A stretch of 64,000 nt of DNA, from NCBI RefSeq assembly GCF_003846445.2, contig NZ_CP030139.2, forward strand, positions 2,407,501-2,471,500. Direction: 5' to 3'. Below, piece by piece: positions 47,074-60,654 of the stretch. Every line of letters begins with the position of its first letter. Position 1 is the first letter of the stretch. The DNA comes from Synechococcus elongatus PCC 11801 (GTDB lineage: Bacteria; Cyanobacteriota; Cyanobacteriia; Synechococcales; Synechococcaceae). Position numbers and translations under genes: made by a program. Under the pieces are notes generated by a model. That model worked only from the letters and a program-made list of their open reading frames with translations. It had not been told where the DNA came from and did no database searches.

Positions 47074-48210
47074 ATGCGTTGTCATCCACTCATCACCGCT
47101 GCCCTCCTCACCACCGGAGGGTTACTTGCCACACCCATACCACCTGCCCAAGCCGTGTTGTTCGGCCAGCAGTCGATTGCTGATCAGCAAGCTGTGGTTG
47201 TCCTGCGTCCACTGGGCTCCAGTCGCTATGACGTTTTGGTGATTGAAGAAAAACAGGTCGGAAGTCAACGCTGTTGGCGCGATCGCGGTAATGGCATAGT
47301 GGAGCCGCTGCTGCTCAATTTTGATTTCACAGGAATTTGCGATCGCGCCACCGATAGCAACGGCTATTCCCTGCGCATGGGGGGTGAAGATCTCGGCTTA
47401 CGCTATCGGCTTGAAGTTCGGACGCAAGAGAGCCAAGCGCTGCTAGTGGCAGTGCCTTTCGATGGCCGCGGTCCAACCATTCCGCTAGGCACCACCCGCA
47501 GCTTGACGCGAGATTTCCTCAAAGTCGATTTACTACCCAACTGGAAGCTGGCGCGCCGGACCTACCAAGGGCAACCCCTCGGACACTATTACTTCGCAGC
47601 TGAGCAGACGCTGGCAGCCTACAGTGCCAGCAATCCTAGTCTGGTGGCGATCGCCCCGCAACGGACGCCGTCAGCCTCCCTACGACCAGCAACGCCGTCG
47701 CTGCTGCCCAGTTCTGGTGATCAGCAACCCATCCCGATTCCTGTTGTTCGCCTCGACCAACCGAATCTCAGCCCCAGCCCAACAACCAGTCCTACGATTC
47801 CGATCACGCCTGCCCCTGCCGCAGCTAGCCCGTTGCGATCGCCCAGTTCTCCTGCAATGCTGCGACCAACACCCTCTACGCCTTCTCTGCGGCCTCTTCG
47901 CCCAACCACATTGGCTCCAACTAGCCCAGCTCCCAGCAACAACCCCAGCACTCCCGATCGCTTCACCATTAGTCGGACAGGGCAGCTGAGCAGTGATGCT
48001 TTTTTGGTGATTGTGCCGGTGGCTTCAGGGAGCCCCCAAGAGCTGATCCAGCGGATTCAACAGCTCGGTGTTCCTGCCAGCAATATCTTTGAGCGCGGCT
48101 CCCGCGAGGTTGCTCTCGGCCCCTTCCGCAACCGCAGTTTAGCGGAACAGTGGCAAAGTCACCTCAGTCAGCAGGGCGGACTCAATGGCAGAGTTGAATT
48201 TGGTCGTTAA
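47074..48210 (+). CDS. Exported DUF3747 protein with Pro-rich linker and SPOR-like tail
   Basis: A 378-residue protein starting MRCHPLITAALLTTGGLLAT with a signal peptide ending near AQA. The N-terminal domain (VLFGQQSIADQQAVVVLRPLG, SQRCWRDRGNGIVEPLLLNFDFTGICDRATD) matches DUF3747, common in cyanobacteria, with a Cys pair likely to be disulfide-bonded. A Pro/Ser/Thr-rich linker (about residues 190-300) is followed by a small domain (VIVPVASGSPQELIQRIQQLGVPASNIFE to GPFRNRSLAEQWQ) that resembles a SPOR peptidoglycan-binding fold. GGAGG lies 8 bases before ATG 47074. A terminator follows. Confidence 0.82.
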   Translation: MRCHPLITAALLTTGGLLATPIPPAQAVLFGQQSIADQQAVVVLRPLGSSRYDVLVIEEKQVGSQRCWRDRGNGIVEPLLLNFDFTGICDRATDSNGYSLRMGGEDLGLRYRLEVRTQESQALLVAVPFDGRGPTIPLGTTRSLTRDFLKVDLLPNWKLARRTYQGQPLGHYYFAAEQTLAAYSASNPSLVAIAPQRTPSASLRPATPSLLPSSGDQQPIPIPVVRLDQPNLSPSPTTSPTIPITPAPAAASPLRSPSSPAMLRPTPSTPSLRPLRPTTLAPTSPAPSNNPSTPDRFTISRTGQLSSDAFLVIVPVASGSPQELIQRIQQLGVPASNIFERGSREVALGPFRNRSLAEQWQSHLSQQGGLNGRVEFGR

Positions 48211-48301
48211 GTAGGCCAATCAGTGAACCGGCACAGCAAAAACTTGCCAAGCTGTCATCTCCCCGCTAGTATTAGCGCAGGTGAGGAGTGAAAGGAATAA
48301 G
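48211..48301. other. Gap between the DUF3747 gene and its terminator
   Basis: About 90 bases containing a small dyad GCTAGTATTAGC and a GA-rich stretch, but no gene. Together with the two terminators that follow, it forms the intergenic region between the convergent DUF3747 and rplL genes. Confidence 0.4.
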
Positions 48302-48341
48302 CCTCCGGAGTCGAAACACGGAAAGACGCCCGGAGGTTTTT
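48302..48341 (+). terminator. Terminator after the DUF3747 gene
   Basis: CCTCCGG (48302-48308) pairs with CCGGAGG (48330-48336), followed by TTTTT, so it acts for plus-strand transcripts. Confidence 0.8.
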
Positions 48342-48396
48342 CCTAGGTATAGGTTTTTAATTCGCTAGCGCAGTTTCCTGCTAACAGCGAATCGAC

Positions 48397-48438
48397 CAAT
48401 AAAAGAGGGACATGGAAAACCATGTCCCTCTTTTATTG
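48397..48438. terminator. Strong terminator at the end of the rplL operon
   Basis: A perfect 19-bp stem, 48397-48415 with 48420-48438, has a 4-base A loop. It begins CAATAAAAGAGGG and ends CCCTCTTTTATTG. It lies 53 bases past the rplL stop, is A/T-rich at both base ends, and can act in both directions. Confidence 0.85.
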
Positions 48439-48491
48439 CAGTTAATCCGGAAAGCCTGAGGCCAGCGATCGCCGACCTCAAGCCAGCCAAA

Positions 48492-48878
48492 CTACTTGAC
48501 GCTGACTTTGGCGCCAGCTTCTTCCAGCTCTTTCTTGGCAGCTTCGGCGTCATCTTTGGAAACGCCTTCTTTGATCGGTTTGGGAGCTGCTTCCACCAAG
48601 TCTTTGGCTTCTTTCAGACCCAAGCCGGTGATGCCGCGGACGACTTTCAAAACAGCAATTTTCTTGTCAGCCGGAACTTCTTCCAGGACAACGTCAAATT
48701 CGGTCTTCTCTTCAACGGCTTCAGCAGCACCGCCAGCAGCGGCAGCCACCACTACACCACCGACAGGAGCAGCAGCGCTCACGCCGAAGGCTTCTTCAAT
48801 TTGCTTGACCAGTTCTGCTGCTTCCAGCAGGGTCAGGGTTTTCAAAGATTCAAGAATTTCGTCGGTTTTAGCAGACAT
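48492..48878 (-). CDS. rplL: 50S ribosomal protein L7/L12
   Basis: The stalk protein that recruits translation factors to the ribosome, present as dimers bound to L10. The 128-residue protein has the N-terminal dimer domain ([29 protein letters not shown]), an Ala/Gly-rich hinge ([19 protein letters not shown]) and the C-terminal factor-binding domain ([41 protein letters not shown]). It is last in the secE-nusG-rplKAJL run. As usual for cyanobacteria, rpoB does not follow. Confidence 0.98.
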   Translation of the reverse strand: MSAKTDEILESLKTLTLLEAAELVKQIEEAFGVSAAAPVGGVVVAAAAGGAAEAVEEKTEFDVVLEEVPADKKIAVLKVVRGITGLGLKEAKDLVEAAPKPIKEGVSKDDAEAAKKELEEAGAKVSVK

Positions 48879-48938
48879 GCTTTCGCACTCCGTTGGAATT
48901 AAGTTTGGACAACAATCAGAGACAAACCAGCGCAGAAA

Positions 48939-49466
48939 TTACGCGTCGGTTTGTTCGGAAACGGCTTTGATACCGCGTGCCAAAGAATTCGGGACTTCTT
49001 TGATGCCCACGGCGAGCTTGGTGGCCACACCGTTGATTGCGCCTGCAATTTGCGCAATCAGAACTTCCTTGGACGGCAGATCGCCAATGGCTTTCAGCTC
49101 GTCGCTGCTGAGCAGACGGCCTTCCAGCAGACCACCCCGAAGTTCAGTCTTCTTGGTGTCTTTCTGGAATGCTTGGTAGGCCTTGATGGCACTACCGGGA
49201 TCATCTTTGACCAGCACAAAGGCATTGGTGCCTTTGAGCAATTCGGTTAGAGGCTGCCATTCGTCGGCATCAGCGATCGCGCGACGCATCAAGGTGTTTT
49301 TGGTCACCTTGCAGACAGAGTTGCTGGCTTCGAGACGATTGCGGAGATCAGTGATCTCAGCGACCGTCAGACCTTGGTAGTCGACGACAAACGCCATTTG
49401 CGCTTCATCGACGAGCCCTTTGAGCTCAGTGACGATGTCTTGCTTATTGGCTAGCGTTCTTCCCAT
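48939..49466 (-). CDS. rplJ: 50S ribosomal protein L10
   Basis: The stalk base protein that anchors L7/L12 dimers to 23S rRNA. The 175-residue protein starts [22 protein letters not shown] and shows [20 protein letters not shown] and [14 protein letters not shown] at 49464-49466 has AGGAGGTGAG just upstream; the longer frame start at 49598 would cover the leader and is rejected. It is preceded by a leader of about 230 bases with an attenuator-like hairpin. L10 with L12 commonly represses its own leader. Confidence 0.97.
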   Translation of the reverse strand: MGRTLANKQDIVTELKGLVDEAQMAFVVDYQGLTVAEITDLRNRLEASNSVCKVTKNTLMRRAIADADEWQPLTELLKGTNAFVLVKDDPGSAIKAYQAFQKDTKKTELRGGLLEGRLLSSDELKAIGDLPSKEVLIAQIAGAINGVATKLAVGIKEVPNSLARGIKAVSEQTDA

Positions 49467-49517
49467 CTTTATCTCACCTCCTGGGCGGGAATCGGAATGG
49501 AATCTTGCTCTTGCAAC

Positions 49518-49548
49518 AAAAAAGCTCCGGCAAATTCGGTTGCCAGAG
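49518..49548 (-). promoter_or_regulatory. Attenuator-like hairpin in the rplJL (L10) leader
   Basis: On the minus strand, CTCTGGCAA pairs with TTGCCGGAG (49540-49548 with 49525-49533, one G-U) around a 6-base loop, and is followed by a six-U run (49518-49523). It sits about 50 bases before the rplJ start, within the 228-base gap after rplA. This is the layout of an intrinsic attenuator controlling L10/L12 supply relative to L11/L1. Confidence 0.65.
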
Positions 49549-49694
49549 CGGAATAGATCAACAGTGCTCACACTGTGGGGACTACCTCGGCAGGACATTT
49601 AAGTTGCATGGCAACACCTGCTGTCTCTGGCAATGCTATTCAGTTACAACGGTTGAGCAATACTCTTAACTCAGAAATGAGTGTTAAACCCTGT

Positions 49695-50408
49695 TTAGGC
49701 TTCAGCCAGCTTCAGGTCGCGCAGGGCGTTGATGTCGACTTCAATGGCGGGTCCCATGGTTGCCGAAATATAAACGCTCCGCCAGTAACGGCCTTTGGCG
49801 CCCGAAGGACGGTTCCGATCGATGGTTTCCTGCAAGGCTTTGAGGTTAGCCAAGAGGTCATCGGCCGAAAAGGCAGCTTTACCGAACAGGACGTGCACAA
49901 TCCCGGTGCGATCGGCACGAAATTCTAGCTTACCAGCTTTGAACTCATTGATCGCTTGCTCAAGGTCAAACGTGACCGTGCCACCCTTGGGCGAAGGCAT
50001 CAAGCCGCGAGGACCTAGCTGACGACCCAGTTTTGCCACTTGCGGCATCACGTCAGGCGTCGCAATCAGCAGGTCAAAGTCCAAGAAGCCTTTGCTGATT
50101 TCTTCGATCAGTTCTTCAGAACCGGCAATGTCAGCACCTGCAGCCTTGGCTTCAGCGACCTTTTCACCCCGGGCAATGACAGCAACACGGATGGTTTGAC
50201 CGGTGCCTTTGGGCAACGCAACGGTCGTCCGGAGTTGTTGGTCGGTGTACTTAGGATCGATGCCAAGACGGATGTGCGCTTCAGCCGATTCAGGAAACTT
50301 GGCGGTTGCCGTTTCCTTCAGCAAATTCAGCGCTTCGAGGGGCTCGTAGGCCCGCTTTTCAACTTTCTTCTGCAGGTCTTGCAGACGACGAGAAACTTTA
50401 CGAGTCAT
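49695..50408 (-). CDS. rplA: 50S ribosomal protein L1
   Basis: Binds 23S rRNA at the L1 stalk and in many bacteria represses its own rplKA operon. The 237-residue protein begins [27 protein letters not shown]. It shows [34 protein letters not shown] and the signature [28 protein letters not shown] start with a purine-rich upstream sequence. It is separated from rplK by 71 bases on the same strand. Confidence 0.98.
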   Translation of the reverse strand: MTRKVSRRLQDLQKKVEKRAYEPLEALNLLKETATAKFPESAEAHIRLGIDPKYTDQQLRTTVALPKGTGQTIRVAVIARGEKVAEAKAAGADIAGSEELIEEISKGFLDFDLLIATPDVMPQVAKLGRQLGPRGLMPSPKGGTVTFDLEQAINEFKAGKLEFRADRTGIVHVLFGKAAFSADDLLANLKALQETIDRNRPSGAKGRYWRSVYISATMGPAIEVDINALRDLKLAEA

Positions 50409-50479
50409 GGTGTTTTCGGGGTACTAGCGAGGCCTTGCCTCTCCCCACTCCTTGTGAATGAACGACAGTGAACCCGACC

Positions 50480-50905
50480 CTAGTCGGCGATCGTGACACC
50501 CATGTTGCGGGCGGTGCCTTCGACGATGCGCATGGCGGCTTCAACATTTTTGGTGTTGAGGTCCGGCAGTTTGGTTTCAGCGATCTCACGCAGTTGCGCG
50601 GTCGTGATTTTGCCGACTTTGGTTTTGTTGGGGTTACCCGAACCACGCTCAATTCCAGCAGCTTTGGCGATCAACACCGAAGCAGGCGGGGTTTTGAGGA
50701 TGAAGGTGAAACTGCGGTCTTCAAAAACGGAGATTTCGACCGGGATGACCAAGCCAACTTTGTCTTGGGTCCGGGCGTTGTACTCCTTACAGAAGGCCAT
50801 GATGTTGACGCCATGTTGGCCGAGGGCAGGACCCACGGGAGGCGCCGGGTTAGCCTTGCCAGCGGGCAAAGCCAACTTAATCAGTGCAACGACTTTTTTT
50901 GCCAT
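50480..50905 (-). CDS. rplK: 50S ribosomal protein L11
   Basis: Part of the GTPase-associated centre and needed for RelA-type responses. The 141-residue protein starts [36 protein letters not shown] and ends with [20 protein letters not shown], the usual C-terminal rRNA-binding domain. ATG at 50903-50905 is chosen over a 21-codon extension overlapping nusG. It starts 7 bases after the nusG stop. Confidence 0.98.
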   Translation of the reverse strand: MAKKVVALIKLALPAGKANPAPPVGPALGQHGVNIMAFCKEYNARTQDKVGLVIPVEISVFEDRSFTFILKTPPASVLIAKAAGIERGSGNPNKTKVGKITTAQLREIAETKLPDLNTKNVEAAMRIVEGTARNMGVTIAD

Positions 50906-50912
50906 CTGAGAA

Positions 50913-51542
50913 CTAGTTCTGCTTCTGAACCTGGTTAAACTCCAATTCCACTGGCGTGTCGCGACCAAAAATCGACAGCAGAGCCTTGAGCTTGCTGCGT
51001 TCTGGACTGACCTCGATCACAGTGCCCTCGAAGTCTTTGAAGGGCCCGGAGAGCACCAAAATCTGATCGCCTTCGGCAAGGTCGATTTTGACTGTGGGTT
51101 TTTGCTCTTGAGCACGCTTGAAAATGCGACTGACCTCGCCTGGGCTCAGTGGCATCGGCTTGACGTGGCCGCGCCCCCGCCCATAGGGACGCTTCTGCTC
51201 AGCGCCCACGAAGTTGATCACATGGGGAGTGTTTCTGACAATCTGCCAAGCGTCGTCATCTAGGATCATGCGCACCAGCACATAGCCTGGAAAGACTTTT
51301 TCTTCAGCCGATTGACGACTGCCATCCTTCTTGAGCTTGACGATTGGCGTTTCGGGAATTTCCACCTGGAGAATGCGATTAGCCGCATCTAAGGTCTGTA
51401 CCCGTTGCTCAAGCGTGGCTTTGACGCGTTTTTCGCAACCTGAGGCCACTTGAACGGCGTACCAGCGAGCCTTCTCACTGGCAACGCTGTCATCTTCGGA
51501 GAGCAAATGCTCTTCGTATTGGTCGGTCACAGTGAAGTTCAC
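50913..51542 (-). CDS. nusG: Transcription termination/antitermination protein NusG
   Basis: Binds RNA polymerase and couples transcription with translation or Rho. The 209-residue protein has the NGN domain ([28 protein letters not shown], then [30 protein letters not shown]) and the C-terminal KOW domain ([38 protein letters not shown]). GTG start; its GTGA overlaps the secE stop by 4 bases. The N-terminal tail before KARWY is longer than in E. coli, common in cyanobacteria. Confidence 0.97.
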   Translation of the reverse strand: MNFTVTDQYEEHLLSEDDSVASEKARWYAVQVASGCEKRVKATLEQRVQTLDAANRILQVEIPETPIVKLKKDGSRQSAEEKVFPGYVLVRMILDDDAWQIVRNTPHVINFVGAEQKRPYGRGRGHVKPMPLSPGEVSRIFKRAQEQKPTVKIDLAEGDQILVLSGPFKDFEGTVIEVSPERSKLKALLSIFGRDTPVELEFNQVQKQN

Positions 51543-51784
51543 CCAAATACGCGACTAGACGCCCAACTGAACAGTTCGTTGATCAGGTAGATCAACGTGG
51601 CCGAGAGACTGACCATTAGCAGAACGGCAGCAGACTCACTGATGAGTTGCTGTCGCGATGGCCAGACGACTTTACTCAGTTCGGCCCGAGTTTCTTGTAG
51701 GAAACTCACCAGATTGAGACCAGAAGAGGGCTCGTCAGAGACGTTGCTCTTCCGTACTTTTTCGGCTGCGTTGTTTTTGCTCAC
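51539..51784 (-). CDS. secE: Preprotein translocase subunit SecE
   Basis: Essential clamp of the SecYEG channel in the cytoplasmic and thylakoid membranes. The short cyanobacterial form of 81 residues has the amphipathic LVSFLQETRAELSKVVWPSRQQLISES and one membrane span (AAVLLMVSLSATLIYLINELF). GTG at 51782-51784 (VSKNNAAEKV) with AGAGGA upstream is preferred; an ATG 24 codons earlier would give an unusual N-tail. It overlaps nusG by 4 bases. Confidence 0.93.
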   Translation of the reverse strand: MSKNNAAEKVRKSNVSDEPSSGLNLVSFLQETRAELSKVVWPSRQQLISESAAVLLMVSLSATLIYLINELFSWASSRVFG

Positions 51785-51888
51785 AGAAGGTCCTCTTGCG
51801 GATGCAACGGCATCCGGCTGGCAGTTCAGCGGCGAGGATGCCGGTAAAACCGACAAACACCCGAGGATCTAGAGTAACGGAAAATCCC

Positions 51889-54576
<2,688 letters not shown>

Positions 54577-54663
54577 GGAGGCTCTAAAACTGACGGATGG
54601 GCAAGCGATCGCCCTACTTCCACTATCTCAGGCTGGCTGAGACTGGCGATCGCGACTCAAAGC

Positions 54664-55077
54664 TTAGGCGGCTGGCTGGGTAGTGGCGCCAGAAGTCCCG
54701 GTTTGAATTAACTCAACCTTGTAGCCGTCGGGATCTTCAACAAAGGCAATCACAGTACTGCCGTGTTTCATCGGACCCGGTTCGCGGCTAATTTTCCCGC
54801 CCTGGGCTCGAATGGCTTCGCAAGTGGCGTAGATATTATCCACCCCGATCGCAATGTGACCGTAGGCATCCCCGAGCTCATACTGATCCTTGCCCCAGTT
54901 GTAAGTGAGTTCAAGAACGGTGTGATCGGCTTCATCGCCATAGCCGACAAAAGCCAGGGTAAATTCCCCACCGGGATAGTCCTTACGGCGCAGCAATCGC
55001 ATGCCCAAGACCTCGCAGTAGAACTGTAGCGATCGCTCCAGATTCCCGACTCGCAGCATCGTATGCAGTAATCGCAT
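54664..55077 (-). CDS. gloA: Lactoylglutathione lyase (glyoxalase I)
   Basis: Converts the glutathione hemithioacetal of methylglyoxal to S-lactoylglutathione. The 137-residue protein begins [30 protein letters not shown], with metal ligands in HTMLRV (His), LELTYNWG (Glu), GHIAIGV (His) and KVELIQ (Glu). ATG at 55075-55077 follows GGAGGAACACCTG; a 62-codon extension is rejected. It is divergent from eno across 209 bases, in which I see only expected promoter space. Confidence 0.94.
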   Translation of the reverse strand: MRLLHTMLRVGNLERSLQFYCEVLGMRLLRRKDYPGGEFTLAFVGYGDEADHTVLELTYNWGKDQYELGDAYGHIAIGVDNIYATCEAIRAQGGKISREPGPMKHGSTVIAFVEDPDGYKVELIQTGTSGATTQPAA

Positions 55078-55199
55078 CAGGTGTTCCTCCGGCTGAGATT
55101 CGTTTCCCATTGTGGAAGGAAGTGCGCCGCGATCGCTGCGACGCAAAACCCTGAAAGGCAAGCCGGTATGATTTGTAACGGCCTCGTTGATGTCCTTAA

Positions 55200-56579
<1,380 letters not shown>

Positions 56580-56693
56580 GTGCTGCTTCTTGCGGTGACG
56601 GATGGCAACTGGAGCGATCTCTTGGGGGTCGCTCCGCTATTCATCCTGCTGTTGATTTCCTGCTACGGCATTTGGCGCTGCGATCGCAAGTAA
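56580..56693 (+). CDS. Candidate 37-residue single-span membrane peptide after eno
   Basis: A GTG immediately following the eno TAG opens an ORF of 37 codons ending at TAA. The peptide has an N-terminal VTDGNWSDLLG, one hydrophobic span APLFILLLISCYGIW and a basic end RCDRK, the positive-inside layout of a small membrane subunit. It could be translationally coupled to eno. I do not recognise it as a known photosystem, cytochrome or NDH small subunit. Chance ORFs of this size occur, so confidence is limited. Confidence 0.4.
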   Translation: MLLLAVTDGNWSDLLGVAPLFILLLISCYGIWRCDRK

Positions 56694-56821
56694 GTCACTG
56701 CCCTGCCTTGACGTAGCTCTGATAGCATTTTTTGCGCTTTGTCGAGTGTGCTGAGGCACAATTTCGGAACATCCCTGCTGGCGATCGCTAGGATCAACAG
56801 GTTGCCGTCACCGAGCTGTGG

Positions 56822-58588
56822 ATGTCCGTTTCGTATTCTTCGCGCCAGCGCCTCGCCATCTTGGGGCAGTACATCCGTCCTTACTGGCGGCCTGCTCTGC
56901 TGGGGGTGGTGGCGTTGTTGGCCGTCAATGGCGTGGGTGTCGTCCTGCCCTTGCTCATTCGGACTTGCGTGGATGACGTGCAAGACGGCCTCGGTTTTGG
57001 CGATGTCATCAAGTACAGCAGCCTCATCTTGGGCTTAGCGTCGGTGATGTGGCTGATCCGCATGGCCTCGCGGATCTTGCTGTTTGGTGTGGGGCGTAAG
57101 GTTGAGTTCGATCTGAAGCAGCGCTTATTTGAGCATTTGCTGCGTTTAGAACCCACTTATTTTGCCAACATGCCGCTGGGGGATTTGATCAACCGTGCCA
57201 CCAGCGATGTCGAAAGTATTCGCCGCTTGGTGGGCTTTGCAGTCCTCAGCCTCGTCAACACAATTTTTGCCTATGCACTGACGCTGCCTTTGATGTTGGC
57301 GATCGATCCAGTGCTGAGTTTGGCTGCTTTAGCGGTTTATCCCATCCTGTTGTTATTAGTTCAGCTTTTTAGCCAGCGACTGAGACAAGAACAGCAAGAT
57401 GTTCAGGAGGAGTTGTCAGAAATCAGCCAGCTCATCCAAGAGGATATGAGCGGTATCTCGCTGATCAAGATCTATGCGCAGGAAGCAAATGAGAGAGCTG
57501 CTTTTGGACGGCGTAATCAAAAACTGCTTAAGTCCAACCTAAAGCTCACCAAAACCCGGAACTTACTCTTCCCTCTTTTAGAAGGATTAGCGAGTTTTAG
57601 TCTCCTGATTTTGCTCTGGCTAGGTGGCCAAGCGATTGAAGGTAATCGCATTACTGTGGGTGATTTGATCGCCTTAATTCTCTATGTCGAGCGTCTTGTT
57701 TTCCCGACAGCATTGCTTGGCTTTACGATTACCGCTTTCCAACGTGGTGAAGTTAGCGTCGATCGCATTGAAGAAATTCTCCAGCATCCGCCCCAAATTC
57801 AGGATGATCCCCAAGCGATCGTGGTGCCGCCATCCGAATTAACTGGGGCTATTAAAGTGGATGGCCTGACGATTCACTATCCAGGACAGCCACGACCTGC
57901 ACTCTCCGATATTCGCTTTAGTGTTCAGTCTGGCGAAACGATCGCGATTGTAGGGCCAATTGGTGCAGGAAAATCAACGTTAGCCAATGCGTTGCCCCGT
58001 CTATTGGATGTTCCAAATGGCAGCATCTTCTTGGATGGCATGGACGTTACGCAACTGTCATTGAACAGTTTGCGACGGGCGATCGCCTATGTCCCCCAGG
58101 ATAGTTTTCTGTTTAGCCTGCCGATTCGAGACAACATTCGTTATGGCAATCCCGAGGCTGGCGAAGCGGAAATTATTACAGCAGCTGAGCAAGCGCAAAT
58201 CGATCGCGAAATTCTCAATTTCCCGCGTCGTTATGACACCTTGGTTGGCGAACGCGGTATCACGCTGTCGGGCGGCCAACGCCAACGAACCGCTCTAGCC
58301 CGAGCCTTGTTATTGCAAGCGCCGGTGCTGATTTTGGATGACGCCTTGGCGAGTGTGGACAACCAAACGGCAACACAAATCCTGCAAGCCTTAAATAGCG
58401 ATCGCGATCGCCAGCGCACCGTGATCTTTATCTCACACCAATTAGCAGCGGCAGCAACGGCTGATCGCATTTTGGTCCTCGATCGCGGTCACTTAGTGCA
58501 GAGTGGATCGCACCGCGAACTGTTAGCAACTGACGGGCTCTATCGCAGTCTCTGGGAACGTCAGCAATTAGAGGAACTCTGTGCGTAA
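56822..58588 (+). CDS. ABC exporter, MsbA/MDR-like half transporter
   Basis: A 588-residue fused permease-ATPase. Six membrane helices fill residues 1-310, with the ICL signature MPLGDLINRATSDVESIRRLVGFAV. The ATPase has Walker A VGPIGAGKSTLANALP, a Q-loop AYVPQDSFLFSLPIRDNIRYG, signature LSGGQRQRTALARALLLQ, Walker B VLILDDALASVD and the His switch FISHQL. It is a type IV exporter for lipids or drugs; the substrate is unknown. ATG at 56822. The partner is itself (homodimer) or a gene elsewhere. Confidence 0.92.
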   Translation: MSVSYSSRQRLAILGQYIRPYWRPALLGVVALLAVNGVGVVLPLLIRTCVDDVQDGLGFGDVIKYSSLILGLASVMWLIRMASRILLFGVGRKVEFDLKQRLFEHLLRLEPTYFANMPLGDLINRATSDVESIRRLVGFAVLSLVNTIFAYALTLPLMLAIDPVLSLAALAVYPILLLLVQLFSQRLRQEQQDVQEELSEISQLIQEDMSGISLIKIYAQEANERAAFGRRNQKLLKSNLKLTKTRNLLFPLLEGLASFSLLILLWLGGQAIEGNRITVGDLIALILYVERLVFPTALLGFTITAFQRGEVSVDRIEEILQHPPQIQDDPQAIVVPPSELTGAIKVDGLTIHYPGQPRPALSDIRFSVQSGETIAIVGPIGAGKSTLANALPRLLDVPNGSIFLDGMDVTQLSLNSLRRAIAYVPQDSFLFSLPIRDNIRYGNPEAGEAEIITAAEQAQIDREILNFPRRYDTLVGERGITLSGGQRQRTALARALLLQAPVLILDDALASVDNQTATQILQALNSDRDRQRTVIFISHQLAAAATADRILVLDRGHLVQSGSHRELLATDGLYRSLWERQQLEELCA

Positions 58589-58618
58589 ACTAATCCTCTT
58601 TGTGCTGAGATTGGGGGA

Positions 58619-60526
58619 TTACTGATAGTTACGTTGACTCGGTAATAACGTCTTGAACTCCAAGCAATCTTGATGGAGTTTGGGCTCTCCTCCGGTGTAT
58701 TCCCAAGCGGCAACATAGCTGAACTGATCGTCCCGCCGCTGCGCTTCACCTTCTGCGGTTTGATATTCCTCCCGGAAGTGCGCCCCGCAGGATTCTTCGC
58801 GGTGCAGGGCATCGACAATCATCAGCTCACCCAGTTCAAGGAAGTCAGCCAGCCGCAGCGCTTTCTCCAACTCGGGATTCAAACCGGTAGCTGAGCCGGG
58901 GACTCGGACCTGATCGCGGAATGTCTGCTGGAGTTGTTGAACCTGCTGCCGTGCTTTGAGTAAGCGATCGCGATCGCGGCTAATGCCGCAGGCGTCCAGC
59001 AAAATCTCGCCCAGTTCACGATGCAGGCTATCAACACTGCGATCGCCCTGCACGGCGAGCAATTGGTCAATGCGGGCTTGGGCCTCAGCCAGTGCAGCTT
59101 GGCAGGCAGGATGATCAGTGGTGACTGGCGTTAGCGACTGACTGGCTAACCAACCAGTGACGGTGGCGGGGGCGATGAAGTAGCCATCCGCAAGGCCTTG
59201 CATCAAGGCACTGGCACCCAAGCGGTTGGCTCCGTGATCTGAGAAATTGGCTTCGCCCAACACGAATAGACCTGGCAGATTACTCATCAGGTTGTAATCC
59301 ACCCAAAGCCCGCCCATCGTGTAGTGCGGAGCAGGGTAGATCCGCATCGGCGTTTCGTAGGGATCCTCGCCACTGATGCGGGCATACATGTCGAAGAGGT
59401 TGCCGTATTTGCGCTGAATTTCGGCCTTGCCATCGCGTGCGATCGCCTCGGCAAAATCTAGATAGACGGCACGTCCCGCCGGTTCGACGCCATAGCCTTG
59501 ATCGCAAATTCGCTTAGCCTGACGTGAGGCAATATCCCGTGGCACCATGTTGCCGTAGCGGGGATAGCGCTTTTCCAAAAAGTAGTCGCGATCGCCTTCA
59601 GGGATTTGATCTGGCGATCGGCGATCGCCCGGTTGTGCAGGCACCCAAACGCGGCCATCATTGCGCAGGCTCTCGCTCATCAAGGTCAGTTTTGACTGAT
59701 GGGCCGCACCACTGGGAATACAGGTCGGGTGAATTTGGGTGAAGCAAGGGTTGGCAAAGAACGCCCCTCGACGGTGAGCCCGCCAAGTCGCCGAAGCATT
59801 GGACTTGACTGCGTTGGTTGAGAGGAAATAGACGTTGCTATAGCCACCAGTACAGAGCAGAACGGCTGCGCCCGCCTCGACAGACAGATCTCCTGTCTGC
59901 AGGTTGCGGATCACCAGCCCCCGCGCTTGTCCATCAATCGTGATCAGATCCAGGACGTCAGCGTGGGTGTGCAATTCCACCGTCCCAGCTGCGACCTGAC
60001 GCATCAAGGCGCCATAAGCCCCATAGAGCAACTGCTGGCCGGTTTGGCCACGAGCATAGAAAGTTCGAGAAACTAAAACGCCGCCAAAGGTGCGATTGGC
60101 TAAGGTGCCGCCGTATTCGCGAGCAAAAGGCACACCTTGCGCGACACATTGGTCGATGATGGCGCTGCTCAGTTCAGCAAGACGATAGACGTTAGCTTCC
60201 CGCGATCGAAAGTCACCGCCTTTAAGCATGTCGGCAAACAGCCGGAAATCGCTGTCACCGTCGTTCTGGTAGTTTTTGGCAGCATTAATGCCCCCTTGGG
60301 CCGCCACGCTGTGGGCCCGACGCGGACTGTCGTGATAGGTGAAGACCTTGACTCGGTAGCCCTGTTCTGCCAACGATGCGGCAGCAGAGGCTCCGGCCAG
60401 TCCCGTACCGACCACCAAAACCTCAAACTGTCGCTTGCGCAGCGGACTGATCAGCGGCAGCGTTTCGCGGTAGCGCTGCCAAGCCCCAGCTAGGGGGCCA
60501 CTGGGCAGTCGAGCATCCAGAATCAC
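58619..60526 (-). CDS. sdhA: Succinate dehydrogenase / fumarate reductase flavoprotein subunit
   Basis: FAD-containing subunit oxidising succinate to fumarate, feeding electrons to quinone in thylakoid respiration. The 635-residue protein has the FAD motif [36 protein letters not shown], the catalytic region [10 protein letters not shown], and [32 protein letters not shown], the substrate Arg/His site. It lacks a neighbouring sdhB or membrane anchor, as is usual for cyanobacteria where sdh genes are scattered. The ATG at 60526 is the longest start; [10 protein letters not shown] precedes the FAD fold by about 30 residues. Confidence 0.93.
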   Translation of the reverse strand: MILDARLPSGPLAGAWQRYRETLPLISPLRKRQFEVLVVGTGLAGASAAASLAEQGYRVKVFTYHDSPRRAHSVAAQGGINAAKNYQNDGDSDFRLFADMLKGGDFRSREANVYRLAELSSAIIDQCVAQGVPFAREYGGTLANRTFGGVLVSRTFYARGQTGQQLLYGAYGALMRQVAAGTVELHTHADVLDLITIDGQARGLVIRNLQTGDLSVEAGAAVLLCTGGYSNVYFLSTNAVKSNASATWRAHRRGAFFANPCFTQIHPTCIPSGAAHQSKLTLMSESLRNDGRVWVPAQPGDRRSPDQIPEGDRDYFLEKRYPRYGNMVPRDIASRQAKRICDQGYGVEPAGRAVYLDFAEAIARDGKAEIQRKYGNLFDMYARISGEDPYETPMRIYPAPHYTMGGLWVDYNLMSNLPGLFVLGEANFSDHGANRLGASALMQGLADGYFIAPATVTGWLASQSLTPVTTDHPACQAALAEAQARIDQLLAVQGDRSVDSLHRELGEILLDACGISRDRDRLLKARQQVQQLQQTFRDQVRVPGSATGLNPELEKALRLADFLELGELMIVDALHREESCGAHFREEYQTAEGEAQRRDDQFSYVAAWEYTGGEPKLHQDCLEFKTLLPSQRNYQ

Positions 60527-60654
60527 AGCACTACACTCGGGGCAATCACACTGTTTCTGATTCTGGACTAGCAGGTGAGAATCCAGTCATTGTTCAGCGA
60601 TCGCAGCCCAATAACTGGCACTAGGAGCAGTCCCACCGCGATCGCTTGGCTCAA

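Noticed and set aside
48281-48289. Minus-strand ACTCCTCAC, similar to the core of the small RNA Yfr1
   Set aside because: The Yfr1 core is ACUCCUCACAC; here the next bases are CTG, and no 3' stem-loop with a U-run follows on that strand.
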